21,689 bases of DNA, from positions 1 through 21,689 of the forward strand of contig JBOGEX010000152.1 of the NCBI GenBank assembly GCA_050741915.1. Reading direction: 5' to 3'. Shown in pieces: positions 14,321-21,665 of this stretch. Source of the DNA: JACCTH01 sp050741915 (lineage in GTDB: Bacteria > Actinomycetota > Acidimicrobiia > Spongiisociales > ZC4RG35). Every line of letters begins with the position of its first letter. Position 1 is the first letter of the stretch. A model generated the notes under the pieces. The model was not told the origin of the DNA. It saw nothing but the letters and a program-made list of their open reading frames with translations, and did no database searches. The position numbers and the translations under genes are program-made.

Positions 14321-15349
14321 GTGGCAGAAGTCGACGGCAAGGGATTCTCGATAACGCCCCTCACCCGTCAGCACAGCCTGGGTGTGGCCCTCGGGCTGGC
14401 GGCCAGTCTTTGGGTCAAAGACGACACGGGAAACGTCGGTGGCTCCCACAAGGTTCGTCACCTCTTCGGAACCATGCTCCATCTGGCGGTCGACGAAGAG
14501 CCGGGCGGCGAGCTGGCAATCGCCTCGTGCGGCAACGCCGCCCTGGCGGCAGCCGTGGTGGCCAAGGCCGCCCGGCGACCGATTCAAGTCTTCGTACCCA
14601 TCTGGGCCGATCGGACAATCGTAAAAGCCCTGAAGGATCTCGATGCCAAGGTCGTTGTCAGTAAACGCACGGCCGCCACTGTCGGTGATCCCACGGTCGA
14701 ACAAATGCAGATTGCAATTCGGAAGGGAGCGACTCCATTCTCGGTCCAGGGTCCGTTCACCGCCACTGCGCTCGATGGCGGCCGCACCATGGGATGGGAG
14801 CTCGCCGAGCAACTTGCCCTGGCGCGGGTCGAAGGCACCGTCTCGCTCTTCTTGCAGGTGGGAGGAGGGGCTCTGGCCGCATCGACCTGGCAGGGCCTCA
14901 ACGAAGGCATCCGCGAGCAGTGGCTGGCGGCCGCTCCGGTGCTCAATACGGTTCAAACCGAAGCCGCCGCCCCCCTCAACAGGGCGTGGCGCCTCCTGCG
15001 AGATTTCTCCGATGACCGGGCTGTGCAGGCCGAAAGCGCACGCTCGAACCCCGATAAGTTCATGTGGGCCTGGGAGCAGGTCGGCACCTCCAGGGCGACC
15101 GGCATCCTCGACGATGTCACCTACGACTGGCTACCCGTGGTCGAGGCAATGCTGGGATCGGGGGGACAGCCGCACGTGATCCCTGAAAGCTTGGTCGAAG
15201 CCGGTCATCGACTGGCAGTCTCCGAGACCCATATCGCCGCCGATCACACCGGCACTGCAGGTCTCGCCGCACTCCTCGATCCGACCATCGCCGAGCAAGC
15301 ACGCCAGTACGACCACGTGGTCGTCTTTTTCACCGGCAAGGCCGGTTGA
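14321..15349 (+). CDS. PLP-dependent threonine synthase-like enzyme
   Basis: From the first standard start, GTG 14321, the protein has 342 residues, but coding probably begins about 40 codons upstream (see the segment at 14189-14320). It is a fold-type II PLP enzyme. The PLP lysine lies in VGGSHKVRHLFG and a substrate loop in ASCGNAALAAAV, followed by a VFVPIWADRTIVKALKDLDAKVVV block. A LFLQVGGGALAAST phosphate loop and a DHTGTAGLAAL region complete the fold. This architecture fits the threonine synthase / diaminopropionate- or threonine-lyase group; the reaction is not readable. It follows the first PLP gene directly, and the paired arrangement suggests either a two-step conversion or a heteromeric enzyme. 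It ends with TGA, 141 bp before the next large gene. Confidence 0.87.
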   Translation: MAEVDGKGFSITPLTRQHSLGVALGLAASLWVKDDTGNVGGSHKVRHLFGTMLHLAVDEEPGGELAIASCGNAALAAAVVAKAARRPIQVFVPIWADRTIVKALKDLDAKVVVSKRTAATVGDPTVEQMQIAIRKGATPFSVQGPFTATALDGGRTMGWELAEQLALARVEGTVSLFLQVGGGALAASTWQGLNEGIREQWLAAAPVLNTVQTEAAAPLNRAWRLLRDFSDDRAVQAESARSNPDKFMWAWEQVGTSRATGILDDVTYDWLPVVEAMLGSGGQPHVIPESLVEAGHRLAVSETHIAADHTGTAGLAALLDPTIAEQARQYDHVVVFFTGKAG

Positions 15350-15372
15350 TACCATCGGATTTCGAGAGGCCC

Positions 15373-15483
15373 ATGTCCGACGACCGCAGTCACGAGTTCA
15401 CCCGCGGCCTGTACGGGTGGATTACCCATACCGAACTCTCGAGCACCAACCCGACAACTAGCTTCGCGCTGGCAAACGTCTAG
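15373..15483 (+). CDS. 36-codon ORF resembling the N-terminus of a VOC/glyoxalase-fold protein
   Basis: A small ORF of 36 residues with ATG 15373, preceded by GAGAGG, and a TAG stop that forms part of the TAGGAGAG ribosome site of the next gene. The segment FTRGLYGWITHTELSSTNP resembles the first beta strand of vicinal-oxygen-chelate (glyoxalase/bleomycin-resistance) proteins, which normally continue for over 100 residues; here the frame closes after ALANV. It is either a remnant of a deleted VOC gene or a real small protein placed in the operon. The fit between its stop and the downstream ribosome site argues that it is not random. The resemblance is judged by eye only. Confidence 0.45.
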   Translation: MSDDRSHEFTRGLYGWITHTELSSTNPTTSFALANV

Positions 15484-15490
15484 GAGAGCG

Positions 15491-16330
15491 ATGACGGTAG
15501 TTCGAGCCGCCTTGGTCCAGTCGGAGTGGACCGGGGACAAGGAATCGATGATCGAGAAGAACCTCGACTACGCCCGCAAGGCCGCCGCCGAGGGCGCCCA
15601 AATCCTCTGCTTCCAGGAGATATTCACCACTCCCTACTTCTGCAACGTCCAGGACTCAAAGTTCTACGACGCGGCGGAGGAGATTCCAGAAGGCCCAACC
15701 ATCTCCCGGGTCACGGATCTTGCGCGCGAGACGGGGATGGTCGTGATCGCACCCATCTACGAGAAGGTGGACGAAGGCACGTTCTACAACACCGCAGCCG
15801 TGATCGACGCCGATGGTTCTTTTCTGGGGATGTATCGGAAGACCCACATCCCTCAAGTTGAAGGGTTCTGGGAGAAGTTCTACTTTCGACCCGGCAACCT
15901 CGGCTATCCCGTCTTCGACACCGCCGTCGGTCGGGTCGGCGTTTACATCTGTTATGACCGTCATTTCCCGGAGGGTTGGCGAGTTCTCGGCTTGAAGGGA
16001 GCAAAATTGGTATTCAATCCCTCCGCCACGACCCGCGGCCATTCCAAGTACCTGTGGGAGCTAGAGCAACCGGCCGCGGCAGTGGCCAATGAATATTTCG
16101 TCGGCGCCATCAACCGAGTCGGATCTGAGAACCTGTCCGACACCGATTACTACGGCTGTTCCTATTTCTGCACACCCCGTGGTCAGATCATCGACGGAAC
16201 CGCCTCGGACTTGAAGGACGAGGTTGTCGTTCGCGACCTGGACATGTCGCTCATCGAGGAGGTGCGACGACACTGGGCTTTCTATCGCGATCGGCGCCCC
16301 GAGGTCTATGGCGAGATCTCCGGGCTGTGA
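15491..16330 (+). CDS. Nitrilase-superfamily hydrolase, beta-ureidopropionase / N-carbamoyl amidase-like
   Basis: A 279-residue carbon-nitrogen hydrolase with the Glu43 (CFQEIFTTPYF), Lys117 (YRKTHIP) and Cys154 (YICYDRHFPEGW) triad. The RVLGLKGAKLVFNPSATTRG and AAAVANEYFVGAINRVGSE segments resemble beta-ureidopropionases and N-carbamoylputrescine amidases more than nitrilases that act on nitriles. Expected chemistry is removal of a carbamoyl group from a ureido acid, giving an amine, CO2 and ammonia. This is a second such enzyme in the window and is clearly distinct from the carbamoylase at 9331-10266, so two different ureido groups or substrates may be handled. A GGAGAG site stands 2 nt before the ATG. 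Its TGA overlaps the deaminase GTG (GTGA, 16327-16330). Confidence 0.9.
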   Translation: MTVVRAALVQSEWTGDKESMIEKNLDYARKAAAEGAQILCFQEIFTTPYFCNVQDSKFYDAAEEIPEGPTISRVTDLARETGMVVIAPIYEKVDEGTFYNTAAVIDADGSFLGMYRKTHIPQVEGFWEKFYFRPGNLGYPVFDTAVGRVGVYICYDRHFPEGWRVLGLKGAKLVFNPSATTRGHSKYLWELEQPAAAVANEYFVGAINRVGSENLSDTDYYGCSYFCTPRGQIIDGTASDLKDEVVVRDLDMSLIEEVRRHWAFYRDRRPEVYGEISGL

Positions 16331-16890
16331 ACTTTCCAACGATCGAACTCGAACTCCCAGCCTGGCTCGGGGAGATCTGCGAACCGGGTCAGGTCTATTC
16401 CTCGATCGAGGACCGGATCGATCTCACCTTCACCCTGGCGCGGAATAACTTTGAGAGAGATACCGGCGGACCGTTTGCGGCCGCGGTCTTCGATGCCGAG
16501 GGTCGCTTGCTGGCACCGGGAGTCAACTTGGTCGTCCCGACCAACATTGCCGCCGCCCATGCCGAGATCCTCGCTATTGCCATCGCCGGACGGGTGCTGG
16601 GAAGCTTTGACCTCGGACCCACAGAGTTGGTCGCCTCCACCGACCCCTGCGCCATGTGCCTGGGCGCCGTTCCCTGGTCGGGAGTCCATCGATTGGTCTG
16701 CGGCGCCCGGACCGAAGACGCCGCGGCCATCGGCTTCGAAGAAGGCGACCGAATGACCGACTGGGTTGAGCGGTTGGAACGGCGGGGTGTTGAGGTGATC
16801 CGGGAGGTGAAGCGCTCCGAAGGTGCGGCGGTGCTCTCCGACTATGCCGCCCGCGGCGGCGTGATCTACAACGGCCGGGCCGCGGGGTGA
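16327..16890 (+). CDS. Guanine/cytosine-type zinc deaminase
   Basis: A 187-residue member of the cytidine/guanine/adenosine deaminase-like family. Zinc ligands and catalytic base are His78 and Glu80 (HAE) with Cys108 and Cys111 (PCAMC). The spacing and the GGPFAAAVFD, VNLVVPTNIAAAHAEILAI and CAMCLGAVPWSGV blocks resemble bacterial guanine deaminase (GuaD) more than tRNA deaminases. It has an N-terminal extension of about 25 residues (LPAWLGEICEPG) that the short deaminases lack. Guanine to xanthine would feed the molybdenum hydroxylases next to it; a related amino-heterocycle is equally possible. It starts with GTG coupled to the upstream hydrolase stop, and its TGA overlaps the next GTG (16887-16890). 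Confidence 0.85.
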   Translation: MNFPTIELELPAWLGEICEPGQVYSSIEDRIDLTFTLARNNFERDTGGPFAAAVFDAEGRLLAPGVNLVVPTNIAAAHAEILAIAIAGRVLGSFDLGPTELVASTDPCAMCLGAVPWSGVHRLVCGARTEDAAAIGFEEGDRMTDWVERLERRGVEVIREVKRSEGAAVLSDYAARGGVIYNGRAAG

Positions 16891-18278
16891 AACTGCACCA
16901 GGTTCAGCAACATCGCCTGAGGTTCGATCGCTACCTGCGGCCGACCTCGGTCAGTGAAGCCCTGGAAATGCTTGCGGCCAATCGCGGACGGGCACGTCTC
17001 GTTGCCGGTGGCACCGACCTCTTGTTGGAGATGACCAGAGGACAGAGGCCGGAGGTCGACACCCTGATCGACATCAGCCGTCTCCACCAGCTCAATCAGA
17101 TCGAAAACGATGGCGACCAGATACTGATCGGGGCGGGCGTGACCCACAACGAGATCGTGCTCTCCCCGCTGGTCGTTGACAGGGCATTACCTTTGGCCCA
17201 AGCTTGCTGGGAGGTGGGCTCTCCCCAGCTCCGGAACCGGGCAACTGTGGTCGGCAACGTTGTTACCGCCTCGCCCGCCAACGACTCCATCACGCCTTTG
17301 CGAGCGCTGGGGACGACGCTGGAAATCGCCTCGCTCGGCGGCCAGCGCACTGTTGACCTGGCGGACTTTCACCGCGGAGTGCGCCAGATAGACCTCGCCG
17401 ACGACGAGATGGTCACCCGCCTGCGGGTGCGGGGGATGACGGCCTCCGAGCGTGGGATCTTCGTGAAGCTCGGGTTACGAAAAGCGCAGGCGATCTCGGT
17501 CATCCACCTGGCGCTGGTCCTAGAAATTGACGGCGGCGAAGTCACCTCGGCCGCGATAGCTCTCGGGAGCGTTGCTCCGACGATTATCCGCGCCTCCGAA
17601 GCCGAGGCTTTCCTGCAAGGCAGGCCCCTCGATGCGGAAGCGATCATCGGCGCGGCTCGCCTGGTGGCCGGACTTCCCACCCCGATCGACGACCTGCGAG
17701 CCTCGGCCGACTATCGGACCGCCGAACTGGAGACCATGACAGTTCGAGCCCTCGAAACCCTGGCCCGCACTGAACAAGCGAAGTTCTTTCCTACGGCCCC
17801 GGTGACCTTGGGCTCGCGACGGGAGCTCGTCGGACCCACGATGGTGAACGGCCTTCCGCCTGCCACCCCGCCCAACCTCAACACGACGCTGCTCGACTGG
17901 CTCCGAGCCCTCGCCCTCACTGGCAGCAAAGAAGGATGTGCCGAGGGCGAGTGCGGTGCCTGCACCGTCTTCCTCGACGGGGTGGCGGTGATGGCGTGTC
18001 TGGTGCCGGCCCCCCGAGCCGATGGCGCCGAGATCACAACGATCGAGGGACTGGCTTCGGGCAACGGCCTCCACGCGTTGCAGCAAGCCTTTCTCGATCA
18101 AGGCTCCGTGCAGTGCGGATTTTGCATCCCCGGATTCCTGATGTCGGGGACGAAGCTCTTGGAGGAGAAACCCCGGCCGGGTCCGGAGGAGATTCGCACT
18201 GCCTTCTCCGGGAACCTCTGCCGGTGCACGGGCTATTACAAGATCATCGCCGCGGTGGAGCAAGCGGCGGACCGATGA
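16887..18278 (+). CDS. Xanthine-dehydrogenase-type electron-transfer subunit: FAD domain fused to [2Fe-2S] domain
   Basis: A 463-residue fusion of two normally separate subunits. Residues 1 to about 295 form the CoxM/XdhB-type FAD-binding domain, with AGGTDLLLE (40-48) and RNRATVVGNVVTASPAND (116-133). Residues from about 315 form the CoxS-type iron-sulfur domain, with Cys351, Cys356, Cys359 and Cys371 for the first cluster and Cys410, Cys413, Cys445 and Cys447 (CRCTGY) for the second. Electrons would pass from molybdenum through both clusters to FAD. The order FAD then [2Fe-2S] is the reverse of that in XdhA-type fusions. It starts with GTG overlapping the deaminase stop, and its TGA overlaps the ATG of the molybdopterin subunit (ATGA, 18275-18278). 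Confidence 0.94.
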   Translation: MKLHQVQQHRLRFDRYLRPTSVSEALEMLAANRGRARLVAGGTDLLLEMTRGQRPEVDTLIDISRLHQLNQIENDGDQILIGAGVTHNEIVLSPLVVDRALPLAQACWEVGSPQLRNRATVVGNVVTASPANDSITPLRALGTTLEIASLGGQRTVDLADFHRGVRQIDLADDEMVTRLRVRGMTASERGIFVKLGLRKAQAISVIHLALVLEIDGGEVTSAAIALGSVAPTIIRASEAEAFLQGRPLDAEAIIGAARLVAGLPTPIDDLRASADYRTAELETMTVRALETLARTEQAKFFPTAPVTLGSRRELVGPTMVNGLPPATPPNLNTTLLDWLRALALTGSKEGCAEGECGACTVFLDGVAVMACLVPAPRADGAEITTIEGLASGNGLHALQQAFLDQGSVQCGFCIPGFLMSGTKLLEEKPRPGPEEIRTAFSGNLCRCTGYYKIIAAVEQAADR

Positions 18279-20482
18279 TCAGACGGCTTGACGGGCCGGA
18301 CAAGGTCACCGGCGTCGCCCTCTTTCCCGCCGATCTCATTCGGACCGGTTTCCTCCACGCCCAAGTCGTCTTCACCGACCAACCGCATGCCCGCTTGGTG
18401 CGCCTCGACGTGGCTCCGGCGCTGGCGACACCGGGCGTGGTCGATGTGATAACGGCAGTCGACATCCCGGTCAACGAATACGGCCTCGTGATTCGCGATC
18501 AGCCGGTGTTGATCGGTGTCGGCAACAACCTCACCTCCGTCGCCGAGAACATCTCACGCTGGGAGGCAGACCAATTGTGCGTCGTCATCGCCGAGAGCAT
18601 CGAAGCGGCGCGGGCAGGGGCGGCAGCGATCGAGGTGGAATGGGAGGAGCTCGCGGTGCTGGGCGACATCGACTCTGCGCTTGAGTCGAAAGTGATGCTC
18701 CATCCCGAGAACGGTTTGGACATCAACGCCTATCACCATCTGCGGATTCGCAAGGGCGATATCGATGCCGGGTGGGCGGCCACCGAGGTCGTGATCGAAG
18801 GAACGTACGAGCTTCCGTATCAAGAGCATGCGTATCTCCAACCTGAGGCGGCGATCTCGTACATCGACGAGCTAGATCGGCTGACGGTCGAGATCGCCGG
18901 TCAGTGGACGGTCGAAGACCAGGAGCAAATTGCTCATGCTCTCCATCTCCCCATCGAATCGGTGCGGGTCATATACCCGGCGATCGGCGGAGCCTTCGGC
19001 GGGCGGGAGGACATGTCGATGCAAATCGTCCTGGCGGCGGCGGTGCGCAAGCTGGCGGGGCGAGGCATCCATCGACCAATTCGCTGCCAGTGGTCGCGGG
19101 AAGAGAGCATCGTTGGCCACCACAAACGGCACCGGGGTCGGATCACGGCGCGACTCGGAGCGACGCGAGAGGGAAGGATCGTCGCGGTCGAGGCGGACTG
19201 CTTCCTCGATGCCGGCGGCTACAACTACACATCGAACAAGGTGCTGGGAAACCTGCATCTCTGCGTGGGCGGTCCTTACGAGATTCCCAATGCCCGCATC
19301 GACAGCTACGCCGTCTACACCAACGCGGTCCCGGGAGGGGCGTTCCGCGGATTCGGAGCGCCCCAGGGAGCAATGGTGGCCGAGACACAGATGAACAAAC
19401 TGGCGGCGGCGCTGGGCATGGATCCCGTGGAGCTGCGACTGCTAAACAGCCTGCGCGACGGGTCGATCGGGATTACCCAAGCGGAGATGCCGCTCGGAGT
19501 CAGTCTGCCTTCGGTGATCGAGGCAGCAGCGCTGGCGGCGTCGGAAGGCTTTGAGGCCGACGAGCTGCGACCCGTGGTTACTCTGGCTGCGGAGACCCGA
19601 GCGATCCGGCGCGGTCGAGGTTTCGCCTGCGGGTACAAGAACGTCGGCTTTTCCTTCGGCTTCCCTGAGCGCTGCGAGGCAGCGGTGGAGTTGTTTGGTG
19701 ACGACGAGATCGAGAGAGCGGTGCTGTACCACGGGGCGGCCGAGGTTGGTCAGGGATCGCACACCGCCTTGCGACAGATGGCGGCGATGGCCATCGGCAT
19801 CGACTACGAGCTGGTGGAGACGGTTTATTCGGACACCGCCACCTCCGGGGACTCCGGATCAGCCTCCGCCTCACGACTCACATGGATGTCGGGCAACTCG
19901 ATCCTGGGGGCCGCAGAAGAAGCGACGAAGAAGTGGAACGACGGCGAGCGGCCCGCTCGAGGTGAGTTCCGCTTTGTGCCCCCACCGACGCAGACCCTCG
20001 ATGCGGTGACCGGGGAGGGCCAGCCCAATTTCACCTATGGGTATGTGGCCGAGGTGGTCGACCTATCGGTCGACATCGAGACAGGGCACATTCGGGTTGA
20101 TCGCGTCATCTGTGCCAATGACGTCGGCAGGGTCATCAACCGCGTGCTGGCAGAAGGCCAGGTCGAGGGAGCGATAGTCCAGGCGCACGGCTACGCCATC
20201 ACCGAGGACCTCCAGGTGAAAGACGCCCGCATCACCAACCCGCGCCTCTCGGCTTATTTGATCCCCGGCATCGACGACATTCCCGGCGAGATCCGGACCA
20301 TCCTCCTCGAACACCCCGACCCGCTGGGCCCGTGGGGGGCTCGCGGAATGGCAGAGATGCCTCTCGTTCCTTACGCCGCGGCCGTCGTTGCCGCCCTCCA
20401 CGACGCCACCGGCGTTTGGTTCCACCAACTCCCGCTCACCCCCTCCCGGGTCCTCGCCGGCCTGCAAGCCGCCGCCGGTTAG
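18275..20482 (+). CDS. Xanthine-dehydrogenase-type molybdopterin-binding catalytic subunit
   Basis: A 735-residue CoxL/XdhC-like subunit without its own iron-sulfur domain. It begins at RLDGPDKVTG, the usual family start. Molybdopterin loops are GGAFGGRED (238-246), GGAFRGFG (354-361) and EVGQG (490-494). The probable catalytic glutamate is Glu694 in GMAE, where many relatives have GVGE. With the preceding fusion protein it forms a complete two-gene hydroxylase. The overall shape resembles the XdhD/YgfN-like and general xanthine-dehydrogenase-family groups; substrate specificity cannot be decided. A longer open frame upstream is out-of-frame overlap with the previous gene; ATG 18275 is coupled to its stop. 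It ends the plus-strand operon 3 bp before a strong hairpin. Confidence 0.93.
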   Translation: MIRRLDGPDKVTGVALFPADLIRTGFLHAQVVFTDQPHARLVRLDVAPALATPGVVDVITAVDIPVNEYGLVIRDQPVLIGVGNNLTSVAENISRWEADQLCVVIAESIEAARAGAAAIEVEWEELAVLGDIDSALESKVMLHPENGLDINAYHHLRIRKGDIDAGWAATEVVIEGTYELPYQEHAYLQPEAAISYIDELDRLTVEIAGQWTVEDQEQIAHALHLPIESVRVIYPAIGGAFGGREDMSMQIVLAAAVRKLAGRGIHRPIRCQWSREESIVGHHKRHRGRITARLGATREGRIVAVEADCFLDAGGYNYTSNKVLGNLHLCVGGPYEIPNARIDSYAVYTNAVPGGAFRGFGAPQGAMVAETQMNKLAAALGMDPVELRLLNSLRDGSIGITQAEMPLGVSLPSVIEAAALAASEGFEADELRPVVTLAAETRAIRRGRGFACGYKNVGFSFGFPERCEAAVELFGDDEIERAVLYHGAAEVGQGSHTALRQMAAMAIGIDYELVETVYSDTATSGDSGSASASRLTWMSGNSILGAAEEATKKWNDGERPARGEFRFVPPPTQTLDAVTGEGQPNFTYGYVAEVVDLSVDIETGHIRVDRVICANDVGRVINRVLAEGQVEGAIVQAHGYAITEDLQVKDARITNPRLSAYLIPGIDDIPGEIRTILLEHPDPLGPWGARGMAEMPLVPYAAAVVAALHDATGVWFHQLPLTPSRVLAGLQAAAG

Positions 20483-20485
20483 GGC

Positions 20486-20531
20486 TTCTGTGAAGGTCTC
20501 GCGGGTCCTGGCCGCGAGGACCTTCACAGAA
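20486..20531. terminator. Palindromic repeat copy 1, probable operon terminator
   Basis: Arms 20486-20504 and 20512-20531 pair over 19 bp with one bulged base (outer TTCTGTGAAGGT, inner CTCGCGG) around a 7-nt loop. It lies 3 bp after the stop of the molybdenum subunit, so it can end the operon transcript. It belongs to the repeat family described in the next entries. Confidence 0.75.
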
Positions 20532-20550
20532 AGCACCTGCCCACCTATTT

Positions 20551-20589
20551 GTGAAGGTTTGCGCGGCCCAGAGCCGCGCAAACCTTCAC
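20551..20589. repeat. Palindromic repeat copy 2
   Basis: A perfect 17-bp stem, GTGAAGGTTTGCGCGGC at 20551-20567 pairing with 20573-20589, around a CCAGA loop. It shares the outer GTGAAGGT element with copy 1. The first 24 bp recur exactly at the right edge of the window. Confidence 0.85.
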
Positions 20590-20607
20590 GGAAACAAGCC
20601 GGGGACG

Positions 20608-20653
20608 TTTCTGTGAAGTTCTTCGCGGACAGGCGCCGCAAATGCTCACGAAA
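20608..20653. repeat. Palindromic repeat copy 3, degenerate
   Basis: TTTCTGTGAAG...CGCGG at 20608-20628 faces CCGC...CTCACGAAA at 20636-20653. The outer and inner parts still pair but the middle of the stem has mismatches. Spacing and outer sequence mark it as a decayed member of the same family. The rest of the 261-bp gap (20483-20743) holds nothing else I can name except the possible promoter below. Confidence 0.6.
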
Positions 20654-20708
20654 CAGTCGCCGGTTGCCGCTTAGTCAAGCAATGGATCGTTTCCTCAAAA
20701 CGAACCCC

Positions 20709-20737
20709 TTTACAGACGCATCCCGGCCCGGCATGTT
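20709..20737 (+). promoter_or_regulatory. Tentative promoter of the AbiEi-like gene
   Basis: TTTACA (20709-20714), a 17-bp spacer and a poor -10 box, CATGTT (20732-20737). Transcription would start at the ATG at 20744, which has no Shine-Dalgarno sequence before it, so a leaderless mRNA is plausible. The weak -10 keeps confidence low. Confidence 0.25.
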
Positions 20738-20743
20738 TCGGCG

Positions 20744-21643
20744 ATGGATATGGATCAGATAACCGAGTTCGGTCTCGTCAATTACGGCCTCGTCGACAGA
20801 GCGACAGTGCTCTCTGCTGGAGGCAGCGATGACGCGATACAACGCCGACTCGATCGCCGGGAGTGGCAGCACGTGTTCCCCGGGGTCTATATGGTGGGCA
20901 TCACTCCGCTGAACTGGCACGGAAGGCTGCGGGCGGCGACATTGGCGGCGGGGAGCGGCGCCGTGATATCACACCGAACAGCAGCCCAGCTGTGGGGTCT
21001 TGAAGGTGTGAGCTTTCCCCGCATCGAGCTCACGGTTCCTTATGTCTGTCGACCCTTGCCGAGCGGCATCGTTGTTCATCGGACAAGGCGGCGGATCATC
21101 ACCGCCTCTGTTCAGGGAATTCCCACCACACCGGCCGAGCGGGCGATTCTAGATACTGCCTGGTCGATGCCCACACCAACGATCGAATTGCTCTACGACA
21201 GTGGGATCCGGCAACGCATCATCACACCCGCATCGATGGCCGACTGTGTCGGTGAGTTCGGAACGAAAGGGGTTCGCGGCAGGCACAAAGTCCTGCGGGT
21301 CCTTGATGGGAGACGAGTTGGGGCCGCCCTCGCCAGTCCGGCCGAAACACAAGCCTTGCGCGTGATGCGGCAGGCGGGAATCGAGGAGCCGGAACGACAG
21401 TTCATCGTCATCCTGTCGGACGGCACCGTTGCCATCCTGGACTTCGCCTGGCCGCGGCGATTAAAGGCAGTCGAAATCGACGGGCTGGTCGCCCACGCCA
21501 CGGCCCGCCAGCTCGAGGAAGACCTCAAACGCCAGAATCTCCTCTTCGAACTGAGCTGGCAGCTCCGTCGGTTCTCGGCACGGACCGTTCAGCGGCAACC
21601 TGGGCTGGTAGCGGCCGAGATCGCGCGCTTTCTGGCCGCCTGA
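20744..21643 (+). CDS. AbiEi-like HTH / DUF559-type protein
   Basis: A 299-residue protein of a type abundant in actinobacteria. The N-terminal part (ATVLSAGGSDDAIQRRLDRREWQHVFPGVY) is a winged-helix domain of the kind found in AbiEi antitoxins. The middle carries VISHRTAAQLWGLEGV, and the C-terminal part (ILDFAWPRRLKAVEIDG then EEDLKRQNLLFE) has the Asp and Glu-Asp pattern of the DUF559/Vsr-like nuclease fold. No AbiEii-like toxin gene is present before the window ends, so a working toxin-antitoxin pair is not shown. Relatives often occur as single, multi-copy genes of unknown role. An ATG two codons downstream (20750) is an alternative start. The gene is bracketed by members of one palindromic repeat family. 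Confidence 0.85.
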   Translation: MDMDQITEFGLVNYGLVDRATVLSAGGSDDAIQRRLDRREWQHVFPGVYMVGITPLNWHGRLRAATLAAGSGAVISHRTAAQLWGLEGVSFPRIELTVPYVCRPLPSGIVVHRTRRRIITASVQGIPTTPAERAILDTAWSMPTPTIELLYDSGIRQRIITPASMADCVGEFGTKGVRGRHKVLRVLDGRRVGAALASPAETQALRVMRQAGIEEPERQFIVILSDGTVAILDFAWPRRLKAVEIDGLVAHATARQLEEDLKRQNLLFELSWQLRRFSARTVQRQPGLVAAEIARFLAA

Positions 21644-21665
21644 CCTACTTCTGGCCCCGCTTGCT

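Noticed and set aside
17936..18274. N-terminal extension of the molybdopterin subunit by 113 residues
   Set aside because: It is the shifted frame of the iron-sulfur domain coding region, Arg/Gly-rich and unlike the family. ATG 18275 overlaps the previous stop and starts with the expected RLDGPDKVTG.
20486..20660. Possible CRISPR array from regularly spaced repeats
   Set aside because: The units are individually palindromic, differ in sequence and length, number only three and have no spacer of constant length.
20744..21643. Complete AbiE toxin-antitoxin system
   Set aside because: Only the AbiEi-like protein is seen and no AbiEii nucleotidyltransferase follows within the 46 bp left in the window.
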